The translations under genes and the position numbers were made by a program. Positions 46,656-63,475 of a stretch of 64,000 bases of DNA are shown here, in pieces. The stretch lies in the NCBI GenBank assembly GCA_004794655.1, contig SMMW01000575.1, forward strand, positions 15,022,501 to 15,086,500, written 5' to 3'. The stretch is from Marisa cornuarietis. Its lineage: Eukaryota > Mollusca > Gastropoda > Architaenioglossa > Ampullariidae. Each line of letters starts with the position of its first letter. The first letter of the stretch is position 1. The notes beneath the pieces were generated by a model. That model had not been told where the DNA came from. It saw nothing but the letters and a program-made list of their open reading frames with translations, and ran no database searches.

Positions 46656-49594
46656 TAGTAGCTGAGAGGGAACAAGAGAGAGACAGAGAGAGAGAGACAG
46701 ACAGACAGATGCAGAACGCTTTTCTTGCTTGTTAATAAAGTTGTCATGTCTGATAGGTTTTCAATAAACCTTGAAACGGCTGATGGTAGCCTGCCTCTCC
46801 ATTGTGATAACCGATTCTCTTTCGGGGGCTTAATAAATACAACATTTATAGACAAACGTCAAGGAGACGTGTGGCAGACGACAGGTCCTTTATCTGAGAA
46901 CTTCCCTTTCCGGGTAAACCAGCCATTCACCATTCAGATAACTTTAAAGACGAACGACACTTTTGAGGTAAACACATGTCTGGAATACTATACGATGTCT
47001 TTATCTGTACATTCTTAAGATTATTGTATCTTAATGCTTTCTTCATCTACCTCACCATTTTCTCTTTGTTTTTGTTAGCTTACTTTTCTCTTTCTCGTTC
47101 TCATATCATGGTGTATTTAAGTAAAAGGTTGAGAAGCTGACAAAGCAATCGAAAGCGATCGACATTACCATTCTTTTGTACCACAACCCTAGCCGAGGAA
47201 GAAAGGCCTCATTGCCTTGGAGGTAATCTTGGCAAAGGTAAAAACTAAGGGGTTAAACCCCTACAGAATTTCATGATGCTAACACGGGATCAGCGGGCAA
47301 GACGATGCCAAACAAATAGATGTGGTTTACTTGGAGAGGCTTTGGGCGCTACCCAGAGTATAAACCCAGGACAGGACCATATATATTGGTCGCGAAAGAG
47401 ACATCATGTTTGATATATCAAGGCCCGGATCAACAACGCCGCACTTCCTACCGGCAGTCTCGAGGATGGGGACAGGAAAAATGTGCTACTGGAACCAATG
47501 CAGATATCAAGTTGAGAGAAGGAGTATCAACTGGCCCGTGGAATATCTGCACGTTAGATTAGTGCGACAAAGTGACCAATTCACCCAGGAGCTAGAACGG
47601 TACCAGTGAGACATTGTGAGGCTGGGGGGGGTCAGATTGACAGAATATGGGGACATAATAACGAATTAATGCCACAAACTGTGGTAGTGTAGCGAGAACC
47701 CCAGAGAAAATTATGGCGTGGGCTTCCTCGTGCATAGAAAGGTGGTCGGAGACATCGAAGAGGAAGGGTTTCACAAACAAGCAGACAAAGTTATGAAGGC
47801 AGTTCCGAAGGAGAACATCATCGTTGTACTCGGTTACTGGAACGCCAACAACCACATGGCAACCAGCAATGGGCAGGAACGATGAGTAAATTTGGCTTTC
47901 GTGAAATCATCATCAGCGTCAAACTCCTAGAGTTTGCACAGCCATCGACTCAGCCAACACTTTACAATCAAGGTCGGTCCCGTGGAACCCACCAGATGGA
48001 TAGGTCCACAACCAAATCAATTTTATCCTTCTGCCGAGACGCTTTAAATCAAGCATCAACATGACCAAGACGACGAGGTACTCAGGCGCTAACATAGACA
48101 GCGACCATGACCTTGTCCTAGCGAGCATGAAGCTGAAGCTAAAGGTGAAAACCCTAACCTTAACCCCCACACGAATTCGCTTTAATTTAGAGAAGCTTTA
48201 AGGCCCAATAATTTCAGAGGTCTTCAACGCCAAATTGGGAGGTAAATTCGCCGCATTGAAACTGGTGAACTGCGATATAGGCATTCTCGCTGGAAACATC
48301 AAAAAACACTGATAAGAGCAAATTTATGTTCATTGACATCGGCAAGGCAAAGTTCTACATGAACGGGATACAGATCGAAAAGGTAAGCAGCTTCTATTAC
48401 TCTCTACGGACGGCAGTTACACATCGGATATCCACATCAGGATCGCAATAGCAACAGCAGCGATGGCCAGGCTGTGTAGAATCTGGCATAGCATTAACAT
48501 CAGGTTTACTACAAAGTACAATATGCGCAAATCCCTTGTACTATCGATCCTGTTCTACGGATGTGAAACACGAAAAGAAGAAACCAGGCATTCGATAGCA
48601 AGTGCCCGAGGAAGATGCTCCAATCTCATACAGAGAATATAGAACCAACGAATTTGTAGAAAGCATGGTTGCCACACTCGTAGGACATCAGGAACCTCTA
48701 CTTGCATCAGTCAAGCAACTTATGCCAGTCTTCTCTGGCTGTGCGACCCGGAACGACACCTTGTTGAAGACTATACTTCAAAATACCGTAGGGGATAGTC
48801 GACGCCTCGGTGTACTATCTTGACTCATGTTGTTTTTAATTTGCTAGATTTACTTTCTTAATTTTCATGCAGCTGTTCGTTTTAGGACCTTTTTCTTGTT
48901 AAATTTTCCCTGCTGCTATATATTTTGTATCAACGTTGCGTCAAGGAGGCGTAGACTCACTCTTTTGATTTGTTTGATGCCAGTTCCATGACAGTTATCT
49001 ATATACGTTTTGTAACCCCTATCTTAATGGCACAGAAAATCTCTATTGTAGTCACCTTTGCTATGATTACATTAGAAAATACAAGAGTGATAGAAAATAC
49101 TAGTACCACTGAGTCAACAGCCTTACATAGCAATAACACATGGCGGCCTTTTTGCTATGAAAAAGATACCTGTTTGTAACCAAACGTTTGGATCTAAAAT
49201 AATTTGAAACGTCAGCACCCAAGAGTTAAGCAAAACTTGTTAGATAGCTTGACATCTCTTTATACTTCCTTCACGTCCTTCTCTTTCGTTTGTTTGTTTT
49301 TTTTTCCTTTTTAAATCGTCTTCCTTTGCTACTTCTTATTTTTCGACCTCTTCATAACTTCCTGTCTCTGCTGGTACCTTCCTATCTGCTTTTCCTTTCG
49401 CTTCTTTGCTTGTATCCCTTTTGTTGTTCACAACTATTTAACCTTTTACGTTCTTTTTTTTACAGATACGCGTAAATGGCCACAGTTATCTCAATTTCAC
49501 AAGCAAAACCGCTCCATATCCTCTGCAGGCCGCCTTCGTAAGAGTGCTCCACAACGTGACCCTCCAGTACATCAATCTCTGGTGTGGTTACTAA
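37101..49594 (+). CDS. Gene A: secreted PAN/Apple-Sushi-galectin protein (299 aa, five exons)
   Basis: Exons 37101-37386, 45496-45704, 46329-46393, 46757-46967 and 49466-49594 (286+209+65+211+129 = 900 bases) join into one open frame. Predicted order: signal peptide (about 1-19); PAN/Apple-like domain with Cys53, 57, 63 and 75; Sushi-like module (99-157) with four cysteines and Trp151; and a full galectin-fold domain (166-299) with the strands RFSINL, NRFSF, FPF, QPFTIQI, FEV and RVNGH. Galectins bind beta-galactosides. Of the usual contact residues, His202, Arg206 and Trp226 are kept, but two Asn are Asp, and the Glu and Arg after Trp are Thr and Pro, so sugar specificity is uncertain. The protein is predicted to be secreted, possibly an innate recognition lectin (inference). 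Intron 3 is GC-AG. Gene B is its convergent paralogue. Confidence 0.9.
37412..37500 (+). repeat. (AAT)n / 'tatagcgcttt' SINE-like repeat
   Basis: AAT/GAT repeats, then TATAGCGCTTTTCAAA and AGAGCGCTTTACATAA. Same type as the repeat at 6440-6600. It begins 25 bases after the gene A exon 1 donor. Confidence 0.55.
37855..37955 (+). repeat. LINE/SINE 3' tail ('aagcgccttgag...ggcgctatacaaatg')
   Basis: The inverted pair AAGCGCCTTGAG / AAAGGCGCTATACAAATG followed by (ATTT)n is the widespread 3' tail of L2/CR1-like elements and SINEs built on them. Confidence 0.5.
37956..39424. other. Gene A intron 1, mostly unique
   Basis: Contains a poly-A run (38611-38628) and a compound (GTC)n(GGA)n run (39024-39067). 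39160-39420 resembles decayed minus-strand LINE sequence but is too degraded to place. Confidence 0.4.
39425..39935. mobile_element. RTE-type LINE debris, both strands
   Basis: Plus strand 39430-39600 translates as FDLEKLHYAKVVDRLNAK followed by IGSKFVSLNLVN, homologous to 48190-48290 and (minus) 59040-59190. Minus strand 39935-39825 contains EEQAGYRAGP, a reverse transcriptase motif. All frames are broken. Confidence 0.6.
40011..41065 (+). repeat. ~150-bp tandem repeat array, split by a transposon
   Basis: About 3.5 diverged units. Each has ACCGAAGGGTAGTAGCTGAA, then a block with CTACACT...CAAGCATAGCCAAGCT, TTCAGCGGAGATCT and GACCTACACAGCGC. Unit 2 is interrupted by the element at 40189-40738. 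Confidence 0.8.
40189..40738 (-). mobile_element. Non-autonomous DNA transposon with telomere-like repeats (copy 2, 550 bp)
   Basis: It is flanked by a perfect 8-bp target duplication, AAACCGTG, at 40181-40188 and 40739-40746. The ends are GGCAGAACTTTCAT and the complement of GGAACAGCTTTC. Inside, two similar ~200-bp blocks each carry TTAGGG/TTTGGG/TAGGGG tracts (40325-40405 and 40540-40590). An 8-bp duplication is typical of hAT, Merlin and P-type elements; I cannot choose among them without the transposase. The duplicated host sequence is the ~150-bp repeat. Confidence 0.88.
41090..41315 (+). repeat. ~60-bp degenerate tandem repeat, about 3.5 units
   Basis: Units share TTGGATGTAA, GATCGTCAGTTCAGGTGGAC and TTCTATGC at about 60-base spacing. 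It continues directly from the 150-bp array, so both may belong to one larger repetitive element. Confidence 0.65.
41464..41558. repeat. Nested stem-loop
   Basis: Three paired segments: GCGAGCTT/AAGCTCGC (41491-41498 with 41521-41528), GAAGAGTGC/GCACTCTTC (41481-41489 with 41543-41551) and an outer TTTGTGTGAA/TTCACGCAAA that overlaps the previous arm. The loop contains TACATGTA. It may be a terminal hairpin of the neighbouring repeat element or a structured RNA. Confidence 0.6.
42085..42130 (+). repeat. SINE family 1 fragment
   Basis: GTTTAACGCCGTGTCAGCAA followed by CTAAGGCTATATCACGG, matching the block at 625-655. Confidence 0.6.
42290..44865 (-). mobile_element. I-clade-like LINE (reverse transcriptase + RNase H), 5'-truncated and inactivated
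   Basis: Minus-strand blocks: reverse transcriptase (44828-43680) with VPIPKPGKDPSDPNSYLPIA and a CGFRQYRST motif; FFDL directly before a TAA where motif A continues; GVPQGSILS; and YVDD present but in a shifted frame. A long frame (43671-42574) follows with the RNase H catalytic blocks FTDGSK, SAELHAILLAL and IISDSLSAL. After another frameshift comes a CCHC-like end (CPWCQ...HVL..C, ~42520-42450). The order RT-RNase H-zinc knuckle fits the I superfamily. No endonuclease region is present, so the copy is 5'-truncated. At least two stops and two frameshifts make it dead. It lies antisense in gene A intron 1. Confidence 0.9.
44866..45495. other. Gene A intron 1, 3' part
   Basis: AT-rich unique sequence; no repeat or exon seen. 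Confidence 0.4.
45496..45704 (+). CDS. Gene A exon 2 (Sushi/CCP-like module)
   Basis: The acceptor is attatcaacag and the donor is ACCCG|gtaatg. Four cysteines, an NG-T-V strand, and GNGQWEMDGEC give the Sushi pattern C...C...C-x-W-C, although the first spacing is long. Same 209-bp length in gene B. Phase 1 in, 0 out. Confidence 0.9.
46329..46393 (+). CDS. Gene A exon 3 (galectin N-terminal strand; GC donor)
   Basis: The 65-bp exon after gttcaag encodes IPRSVQEGWAVCVAGIPTAD, the first galectin strands. Using the non-canonical donor ATCAG|gcaaga gives phase 2 and completes Arg in RFSINL. Reading on instead reaches TGA within two codons. Gene B has the same exon length and the same GC donor. 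Confidence 0.85.
46608..46700. repeat. (GT)n and (GA)n microsatellite
   Basis: A GT run to 46654 and a GA-rich stretch to about 46706 inside the GC-AG intron of gene A. Gene B has a long CA run at the matching place, in its own intron 3. Confidence 0.95.
46757..46967 (+). CDS. Gene A exon 4 (galectin core)
   Basis: The acceptor is tctgatag and the donor is TTTGAG|gtaaac. It contains the galectin core with HCDNRF, the Trp of the sugar-stacking position, and FPFRVNQPFTIQI. The length of 211 bp is identical in genes B and C. Confidence 0.93.
47160..48830 (+). mobile_element. Decayed RTE-type LINE in gene A intron 4
   Basis: The 5' part (47190-47320) carries the leader GGGGTTAAACCCCTACAGAA. Endonuclease-like debris follows (TGPWNICTLD), then SDHDLVLASMKLKLK, FNAKLGGKFAALKLVN and a C-terminal part with MRKSLVLSILFYGCET, ISYREYRTNEFV and LVGHQEPLLASVK. 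Frames are broken throughout, and the catalytic core of the reverse transcriptase appears deleted between about 48290 and 48330. Confidence 0.75.
49466..49594 (+). CDS. Gene A exon 5 (galectin C-terminus and stop)
   Basis: The acceptor is tttttacag. It encodes IRVNGHSYLNF through LQYINLWCGY and TAA. The sequence after the stop (CATTTCTGG) is still similar to gene B's 3'UTR. A possible polyadenylation signal ATTAAA is at about 49689. Confidence 0.92.
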   Translation: MRVNGHSYLNFTSKTAPYPLQAAFVRVLHNVTLQYINLWCGY

Positions 49595-51544
49595 CACTCG
49601 CTCACTGTGCTGCAAGTCCTCCATGCCAGGCATTTCTGGATTACGCCAGAAAAGCAGATGTTCGTTATCAAAGATTAACGTCCTCTGATTAAAATGTATT
49701 TTAAAACTGTTTCCGACTTATTTTAGGGTAATGAAACTAAATTCTGAATGCTGTTCTGCTTTTGCTTAGCAAAAAAAAAAAAAAAAAAGAAAGAAAAAAA
49801 GAAGAAGAAGAAAAATTACAAAAGAATTTGCTATCAAAGCAAAAGGATGATAATTTTTGGAGGAGGAACTTTTCTTTCTGATTTGCAAAGAGTTACTAGT
49901 TTTTTTTAATGTGTAGCTGTCAGGAAATGTTCAATGGATACAGTTGACAGTCTATAGTAAAAAAAAATGTTAATTAAATATTGGTTTTATAGTCAGTTTT
50001 AATGCTGAGAGCTCCTTTTTCATAAGATTCTCGGAAGACCTGCAGTATTGTATCAAGTATCTAATAACACATACTGGGCAATGTAGAAAAAAACTTCATG
50101 CTTTTAGCTCTGTTGTACTTTATACAACAACTCCTCTCTAACATCATTGAAATTATTTCTAAGATGTGCACTTGTCCTCTTTAGCCAAGTGGTCTACTGT
50201 CTTTTTTCTGTTGTATTCCTTGGCACACGGATTTTTTTTAAGTTTAGATGCATCATTAAGACACTGTGATGTACCTGTGAATACTTGCTGAACTCACTGG
50301 CTACTCCATTTTCTTGAGAAAGTCTCGTTGTTGTCAAATAATCTTGTTTGTCTTCATCTTGACAGTCCCTAGTAACATGTATTTCAAAATTAATTTGCTT
50401 TAAGTACTAGCATGAAACTGTCATAATGAAATGATATGAGTCTTTGTGTCTTTCTCCTTTACTTGTTTTTTTCAACTCTCGAAATCTTTCTTCTCATCGT
50501 CTTCTAAAAATTGTATACAAGATCAAATTCTAAATGCGTCTGTGATATCATTATTCAACTACATTAGATTCCAAAGCATGCAACAAGTTTTAATCAATGG
50601 GGGCCCCTCTTTGCCACTCATGGCGTATACTAACATTTTAATTAATTGTATCCTTCACACCTAAAACAAAAATATTTCAGATTTCTGTCATTATGTATGC
50701 CACGCGATTAGTTAAATGTGTTAACACATTTTTAAGCTGTTGTCTAAATATTTTATATATTATATTATTCACGTTACTAGAAACTCTCCACCGTTTTAAT
50801 GTCAAAATACTCTGACTTTTATCGACATAATGAGGAAAAACGGCCATGTCAATATTACGAATTTGTTCTTCATCAAACACCTGCAAGTTAACTTAATTAA
50901 AATATACCGCAAGTTTTTCTTCTTTCTTTGATGTTTTTTTTCTTTTGAAGTTTCCACGGTTTGGACTTACTTTGGAGCAGAGGAAAAACAACACAAAATA
51001 TTAAAAGAAACCTCGATCAAAGACCTGTTTTAGACTCACTGCTTTTGTTTTGAAGTAGGATTCCGTTTTGAGAACTGCCGCCATTTTACTTGATAGTCTT
51101 TGTCACGTGTTTAGTGGTCTGTGATTTGTACCATTCACTTCTACAATTGTCGCGCGTGCAGCTAGTGCTTTGTACACACTTGTTTACACAGTGTAATGTT
51201 TCAGTTGTGCTTTAGCTTATTTATTTGGATGCCTTAATGAAACGATTAAACAACAAACAATTATATTTAAAGAGGCCAGACACAGTTCAATACTTCTACT
51301 GCTGTCCCTAGAGGTAGTCTGTGTTCTTAAGTTTTCTGTACCCTATAAGAAAGCTTAAACTCTATACGTTAAGCAGTTGTTTCCTTGATTAACAAACCCG
51401 GAAAAACCCTCTTTCGAAAACCAGAAAATTAACTTTAGTCCATCGAGGAGAGAGAGGAATGTTTCACCCAGCTCTTCTGCTAGACGTAGACAATGTGTTG
51501 TCAAGTTTTCTGCACCATGTAATGTCGATTCAGCTGATGGAAAT
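49595..51544. other. Intergenic region after gene A
   Basis: The first ~80 bases are 3'UTR similar to that of gene B. The rest is AT-rich with a poly-A/GAA tract at 49770-49815. No gene recognised. Confidence 0.45.
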
Positions 51545-51650
51545 GGGTACCTGACTCCATAGAAGTTTGGGAAAGGTAAAGCAGCGAGGGAGAGAAGAAA
51601 AGTAAGCTCTATAACACCTTTCTCCTTCATTGACCTTTCGAGAAGACAAT
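51545..51650 (+). repeat. SINE family 2, truncated copy
   Basis: GGTACCTGACTCCATAGAAG and GGTAAAGCAGCGAGGGAG match the body of the SINEs at 9656-9935 and 62681-62959. The tRNA-like head is absent. Confidence 0.65.
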
Positions 51651-52319
51651 GACAATGACAATGACCAACTTTATTTGTCCCAGTGCGCGATTTGAATATG
51701 GAAATGTGCTCTAGTTCAACAATGAAAAAACAAATAATAATAAAGAAAGAAAAAATTGAAAATTGAAGAAAGAAAAAAAAAGAAAAAAGGAAAGAAGTGG
51801 GCAAGTAGCATATATCATATATATATATATATATAGATAAAAAAATTACAACAAGGAAATCAAGTATGCACCGACAACATCACACACAAACACATCGTTG
51901 GCAATTCATCTAAGATTGAGCAACTGGACTGCAGATGGCACAAATGATGTCAGGTGTCTGTTACTCTTACAAATAGGCATGGCATAACGTTTACCTGAGC
52001 TTAATAATACAAATTCTTTTGTTAGTACATGTTCAGGTAATGATAAAATACATGAGGCTTTAGTACTATTTGCTGGTCGCAAAAAGAAGCTAAATCCCTC
52101 TGATACCAATTATCTTAGAACAGATGTTCACAAGAGTGCTGATGTCATTTTGTTTTACGTCCGACTTATGTGAAATAAAGACCAGAGATAGTAAAGCATG
52201 AAAAGGGCATTTCAAATTGTCGTCTTTGAGTGTGAGAATGAGATCGCACTAGTTTGATTCTCTCTCTCACACACACACCATTTGCACTACACGCAACGAA
52301 TGGCAAGAACAATTTACAG

Positions 52320-52800
52320 GTGGGGAATTCTACGTACCACCAGTGTGGTATGAACTCAGCTGAAAGCTCGCAACTTGCAGATGAAACTGGTAGAGACAAG
52401 CTGGACCGGGCACACAAACTGTGGTTTAGTGACGAGGAATCCAAGCACAAGCATTGTGTAGACTTTCTCGTCCGTAAAGAGATGGTCAAGGCAGTTCTTA
52501 GCTGGTCCATCTCCAGCAGGCTCATCTCAATCAACGTCGCTGCCAAGCCCCAGAAAATGACTATCAATGATGTCCTTGCTGTTACTTCCGTCTATGTGGA
52601 CGAGAAGTGGAACAGTTCTACGAGCTAAAGAAGGGAATCAGAGCGGTACCGACAAAGGACATCTTCACAGTGATCGGGGATTTCAATGGCAAAGTGGACT
52701 AAAGCGATTATCGACGATATGGTGGCGCGGTAGGCTGCTTTGGTTTGTTTAAGTGAAACGATCGAACAGGGTATCTGGCTGCTAGATGAGATCGATCATA
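52320..52800 (+). mobile_element. RTE-type LINE endonuclease fragment
   Basis: The plus frame contains FLVRKEMVKAVLSWSISSRL and, further on, VIGDFNGKVD, matching the APE-type endonuclease blocks (substrate strand and D-W/F-N motif) of RTE elements. Stops and a frameshift interrupt it. Confidence 0.65.
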
Positions 52801-53413
52801 GATTAATGTGTGACATACTCTTATGCAACTTTCGAATGACACCGCCGGTGATTCGTCTAATTAAGGTACACTCTTCATTGTATTACTACCGATAGAATCG
52901 TGACTGCGAGGGGTTTGTGTGGTGAAGCTTTGTAATAAGGCCAAATTCCCGCTTTGTAAGAAAAAAGTTAAATATTTTTTAAAATTAAGAAACCATGTGA
53001 CCATTAGCTTTATGCAAAAACATATATAAGAAACGAGTTTAGTGTAAGCTTCAAACAACTCGGATCTAAATTTTTACTTCTCATTATTTTTAATTTTGTT
53101 TTACCGATTCTTTTGTTTTACTTTGTGAATTTATTCCCTTTTTTCATGTACAAATTATGAATATTTATTTTAAAGAACAATCGGGAGTAGCAAATTTTTT
53201 CTCATCTTCTGTTTCTTTTCCTCATCTTCCATTTGATTCTTTGTGCCGTCTGCTTAGGTAACTGCTGCTCTAGCTGCTCTAGTAAACTATAGTGACCTCC
53301 CCTATTCGGCCTGTAAGTTTTAATATAAATTTTTAATAAGAACTAAATTATGTTATTACTTGTGGATTGCTGGAAATGATTAAACATTGCAATGAGTAAC
53401 TGATGAAAACTTC

Positions 53414-53678
53414 AGGGGCCAGTTGCACAGCACGTTTCTAAACCTCAAAACTGTTCTAAAGAAGCAAAATATCTTCTTAGTCATTTCGATGCATTGCAGA
53501 ACATACAAAAAATTGTACTAACAGGACGGAAAGACAGACGTAAGCAACTTTATGTTACTTAAAGCAGCTTTAGTTTTAAAAATTCTAAAATATATGTGTG
53601 CGCTTTAAACTGATTATCAAAATAGATTTAAGGCCTAAAAGTGTTTACAATTAGAAATGTGTTGTGCAACTGACCCCA
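53414..53678 (-). mobile_element. MITE-like element with long terminal inverted repeats (copy 2)
   Basis: Starts AGGGGCCAGTTGCACA and ends TGTGCAACTGACCCC. The interior is a diverged copy, in inverse orientation, of 7491-7757. The 4-bp target duplication seen at copy 1 is not clear here. Confidence 0.78.
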
Positions 53679-53689
53679 GACCTCTTGAC

Positions 53690-53945
53690 AATGGGAAATG
53701 GGTGAATTTCCAACCATTTAGACATAGTGAGTTAATAAAATTGTGTAAAAAGTGAATTAAAACTTTTGTGCAAACAACAATCGTTTATGTAGATTTTTTA
53801 CTTTAACCATAAAGCATGGCCGAACAACATCGACAAGATCGAAAACAAGTAGGAAAGCGATTTGCATGGCTGGGAGACGAGTCTTTTCTTGAACACCGTC
53901 AATAAAGTGTAGAGTAGACACTTCTTGTTAAAGCCATTTTATGAA
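53690..53945 (+). repeat. Duplicated segment, copy 2 (partner at 33551-33825)
   Basis: Same orientation as its partner. It lies directly after the MITE and about 0.5 kb beyond the stop codon of gene B. Confidence 0.7.
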
Positions 53946-54433
53946 ATGTTTACAGCTGCGTGCAGCGTGCATAATCTGACAATTGTGTATTTGTAACTTT
54001 CCAGGTTTTTTGAGCTTGATTTTTTTAATTTGCCAAGTAACCCTTCGCCCGGTCTTGCAGCTGGATTTTTGTCAACATTCGATTTTTCGTTTCTCACAAA
54101 ATCAAACGTATTCATGCTTTAGTATAGCGAAGTAGTAAAACATTTGTACTTAGCAACAGAGGAACAATGCTTAGAGTGAAGTGGAAGATAAAGTTGTATT
54201 AAGCTGCCCCTCTCCCTGGGTGTCTTTTTCGTGTAGTTTTGTTTTGGAGCCACTGGCAACATCCTAGTGGGTGTGCGTTGGCAGAAGAACCAAGCCTTGC
54301 TTTAGAAGACAACAGTGGAGAAACACTTTAAACAAGGGGATAATACTTCAGTGACTTGCATCTGCTTCTTTGGGGCAGGCCAGAAATGCCTGACATGAAG
54401 GACCATACGAACTTGCGGTACAATGAGCAAGTG

Positions 54434-61449
<7,016 letters not shown>

Positions 61450-62054
61450 TGTTGTCTGGCGTTCCCCGTGCTATAAGAACATGAATAAATTAAGTAAAGT
61501 ACATTTTCAGCGCTTGAGGAGAACTTTGGGTTTGTTTGTTTGTTTGAAAAAGCTAAGAAATATTTTGATAAAAATGTTTCGTTCTAATTAACAAAGTTGT
61601 CATTATTTATAAAAATCATGTTGATACGGGTATGCAGAAACCATTTTTGATTAAAAGAACCAGTTTAAACGTCTTTTTCCTTGCGAGTTATACAGTTAAT
61701 TTACCTTCGTCGTCAAAACAGATGAAAAAGAATGATGTCAGCCTCTGTTAAGAAAACAAACGTTTTTCCAAAGCTATTTTCTCTAGCTATGGTAGCAATA
61801 AGAAGCGAAAAACAATACGACTTATTTTAAGATGAGCTGTCTGTTTTATACTGTTTTTTGAACAAAAATTGAGCAGGAGCTCTATAGCGTCCCACAAAAA
61901 TCTATCACGTGTGCATATTGACTGGTGACGTAGACAAAGACCAATAAACTTGACGGGTACTTGCGCGGCGTGGTGTGATTGGTGTGTGAGTGCAATTTGT
62001 GTGTGTGTGTGTGAACGCGCGCGCGCGCGCCAGCGCATTTGAGTTTAAATATAC

Positions 62055-62181
62055 CTGTGTACCAAAATTGTCGTGATGGTAAACACTTTGAGGTAAAAGT
62101 GAAAGGTGTTTGGCATGGTGAAGCACATGTATACCCATTTCCAGGCGAGTGGGAAGACTGGCTCCATGTCTACATTGCGGT
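62055..62181 (-). other. Gene B probable 5' non-coding exon
   Basis: Aligned with 36479-36629 of gene A. It begins after a T-run and cag and ends at TACACAG|gtatat. A GT/GC-rich microsatellite (62002-62030) lies immediately downstream in the intron. Confidence 0.5.
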
Positions 62182-62194
62182 CTGAAAAAAAATG

Positions 62195-62345
62195 GTGAAC
62201 TCTTTGCTCACAACGTAATCGAGGTAATCGTGCTTCCTCTCAATCTCGCCTCCTCCCTCACCTCCCTTTCACTCAACAAATAAGATGGTCCCTCTCCTCC
62301 CCATCACACGTCGCTCAAATGAAGCGTGACGATTGGCTAAGATCT
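62195..62345 (-). promoter_or_regulatory. Gene B promoter block conserved with gene A (CCAAT box)
   Basis: TAGCCAATCGTCACGCTTCA (minus) aligns with the gene A block. It is followed by the purine-rich tract and GAGCAAAGAGTTCACC. Confidence 0.5.
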
Positions 62346-62680
62346 TATCACCAGGGTTCTACTGAGAAGTTTCAATTTGGTCAATTGCTTGGGGAGAGAC
62401 AGACATGGCAATATTGTATATATTGCTCGTTGTTCAGCCAGAGTGCAATACTCAATCTGCCTTCACCATTAGTAGTTCAGGGGTTCCCTCACGTAACGGT
62501 CTCCGCCCACAGATACACTACTCTTTCGCGGGGTACTGAGTCTCTGTTTAAGGAATATTAGAGCAAACAAAGAACGTTAAAGGTCGACGTTTAATGCTAG
62601 AATTTAATTTTGCGTTTAACAGAACCATTAAAAATTCAAGTTCCAATATCTGCTTTGTATCTGTAGATGCGAACATAAAA

Positions 62681-62959
62681 AGGTAAAAAAGGTAAAAGGT
62701 AGAGGTCATCCCATAACCTTTTCAGGTCGTAGAGGAGTGAGGTGTTAGAGACCCCACTTTTCTCGGGGCCAGCTTTTAATTGAGGGTGGTGCCCATCTCC
62801 TCTCCCTCGCTGCCTTACCTTCCCCAACCCTCTATGGAGTCAGGTACCCATTCTCGTCAGCTGGGTCGACTTGGGGAAAGTTTGCTGCGCTTATCGGGAA
62901 TTGAACCAGCGCGCTCTCGGTTCGGACGCTCTAACCACTCGGCCATCCGCTTCCCTTAC
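62681..62959 (-). repeat. tRNA-derived SINE (family 2) with perfect 12-bp target duplication
   Basis: The minus-strand copy has a Ser/Leu tRNA-like head (GGCCGAGTGGTTAGAGCGTC; B-box GGTTCAATTCCCG) and a TTTACC-type tail. It is flanked on both sides by GCGAACATAAAA (62669-62680 and 62960-62971), which marks a retroposed insertion with exact boundaries. Confidence 0.9.
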
Positions 62960-63334
62960 GCGAACATAAAAGCCGAAAATGAAAACATTTGAAAGTTGCA
63001 TTTGTTATTGTCCAAGCAGCATTATATGAATTATATCAGTATCAGTATCCCCAAGAATCTTAGTAACTATGCCGTTTTTTTATTTCTGTAAAGAAAAACA
63101 TTCTTTATCACCGAACACTTTTTCAGTACAAATTAGGCATTGTATCCAATGAGCATGACTTGTCACACTGAATCTCAAACAACTAGTAGCTCTTTGCAAA
63201 ACTCAGTGCCAGGAAAATCCTATTTTATTCTAAATGTGATGATGTTTTTTAAATATATTGTTCTTTACCTACATCAAAGGCACACTACTCTGCTCTTTGA
63301 TGACTGTATGCTCTCTATCCCTGTTGACGGAACA

Positions 63335-63475
63335 ATCACATAATTATGGTCACTGGATTTTTAGTTACTGTGCTGCAAAGAAGTGGAACTCTCTCCCTTC
63401 CATCATCTACCCACAATCGAATCCTTTCAACGTACCCTGAAAGCACATTTATTTCAAGGGCATTTTTTTCACACC
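63335..63475 (+). mobile_element. Non-LTR LINE (CR1/L2/Jockey-like) ORF2 C-terminal relic
   Basis: CAAKKWNSLPSIIYPQSNPF, then in a shifted frame ESFQRTLKAHLFQ. Together these match the WNSLP...F...LK.HLF ending of CR1/L2-group reverse transcriptase proteins. One frameshift; no catalytic part nearby. Confidence 0.65.

Noticed and set aside
46725..46756. Galectin exon 4 starting earlier, at aataaag
   Set aside because: It would give phase 1, incompatible with exon 3; the paralogous B and C copies support the acceptor directly before TTT.
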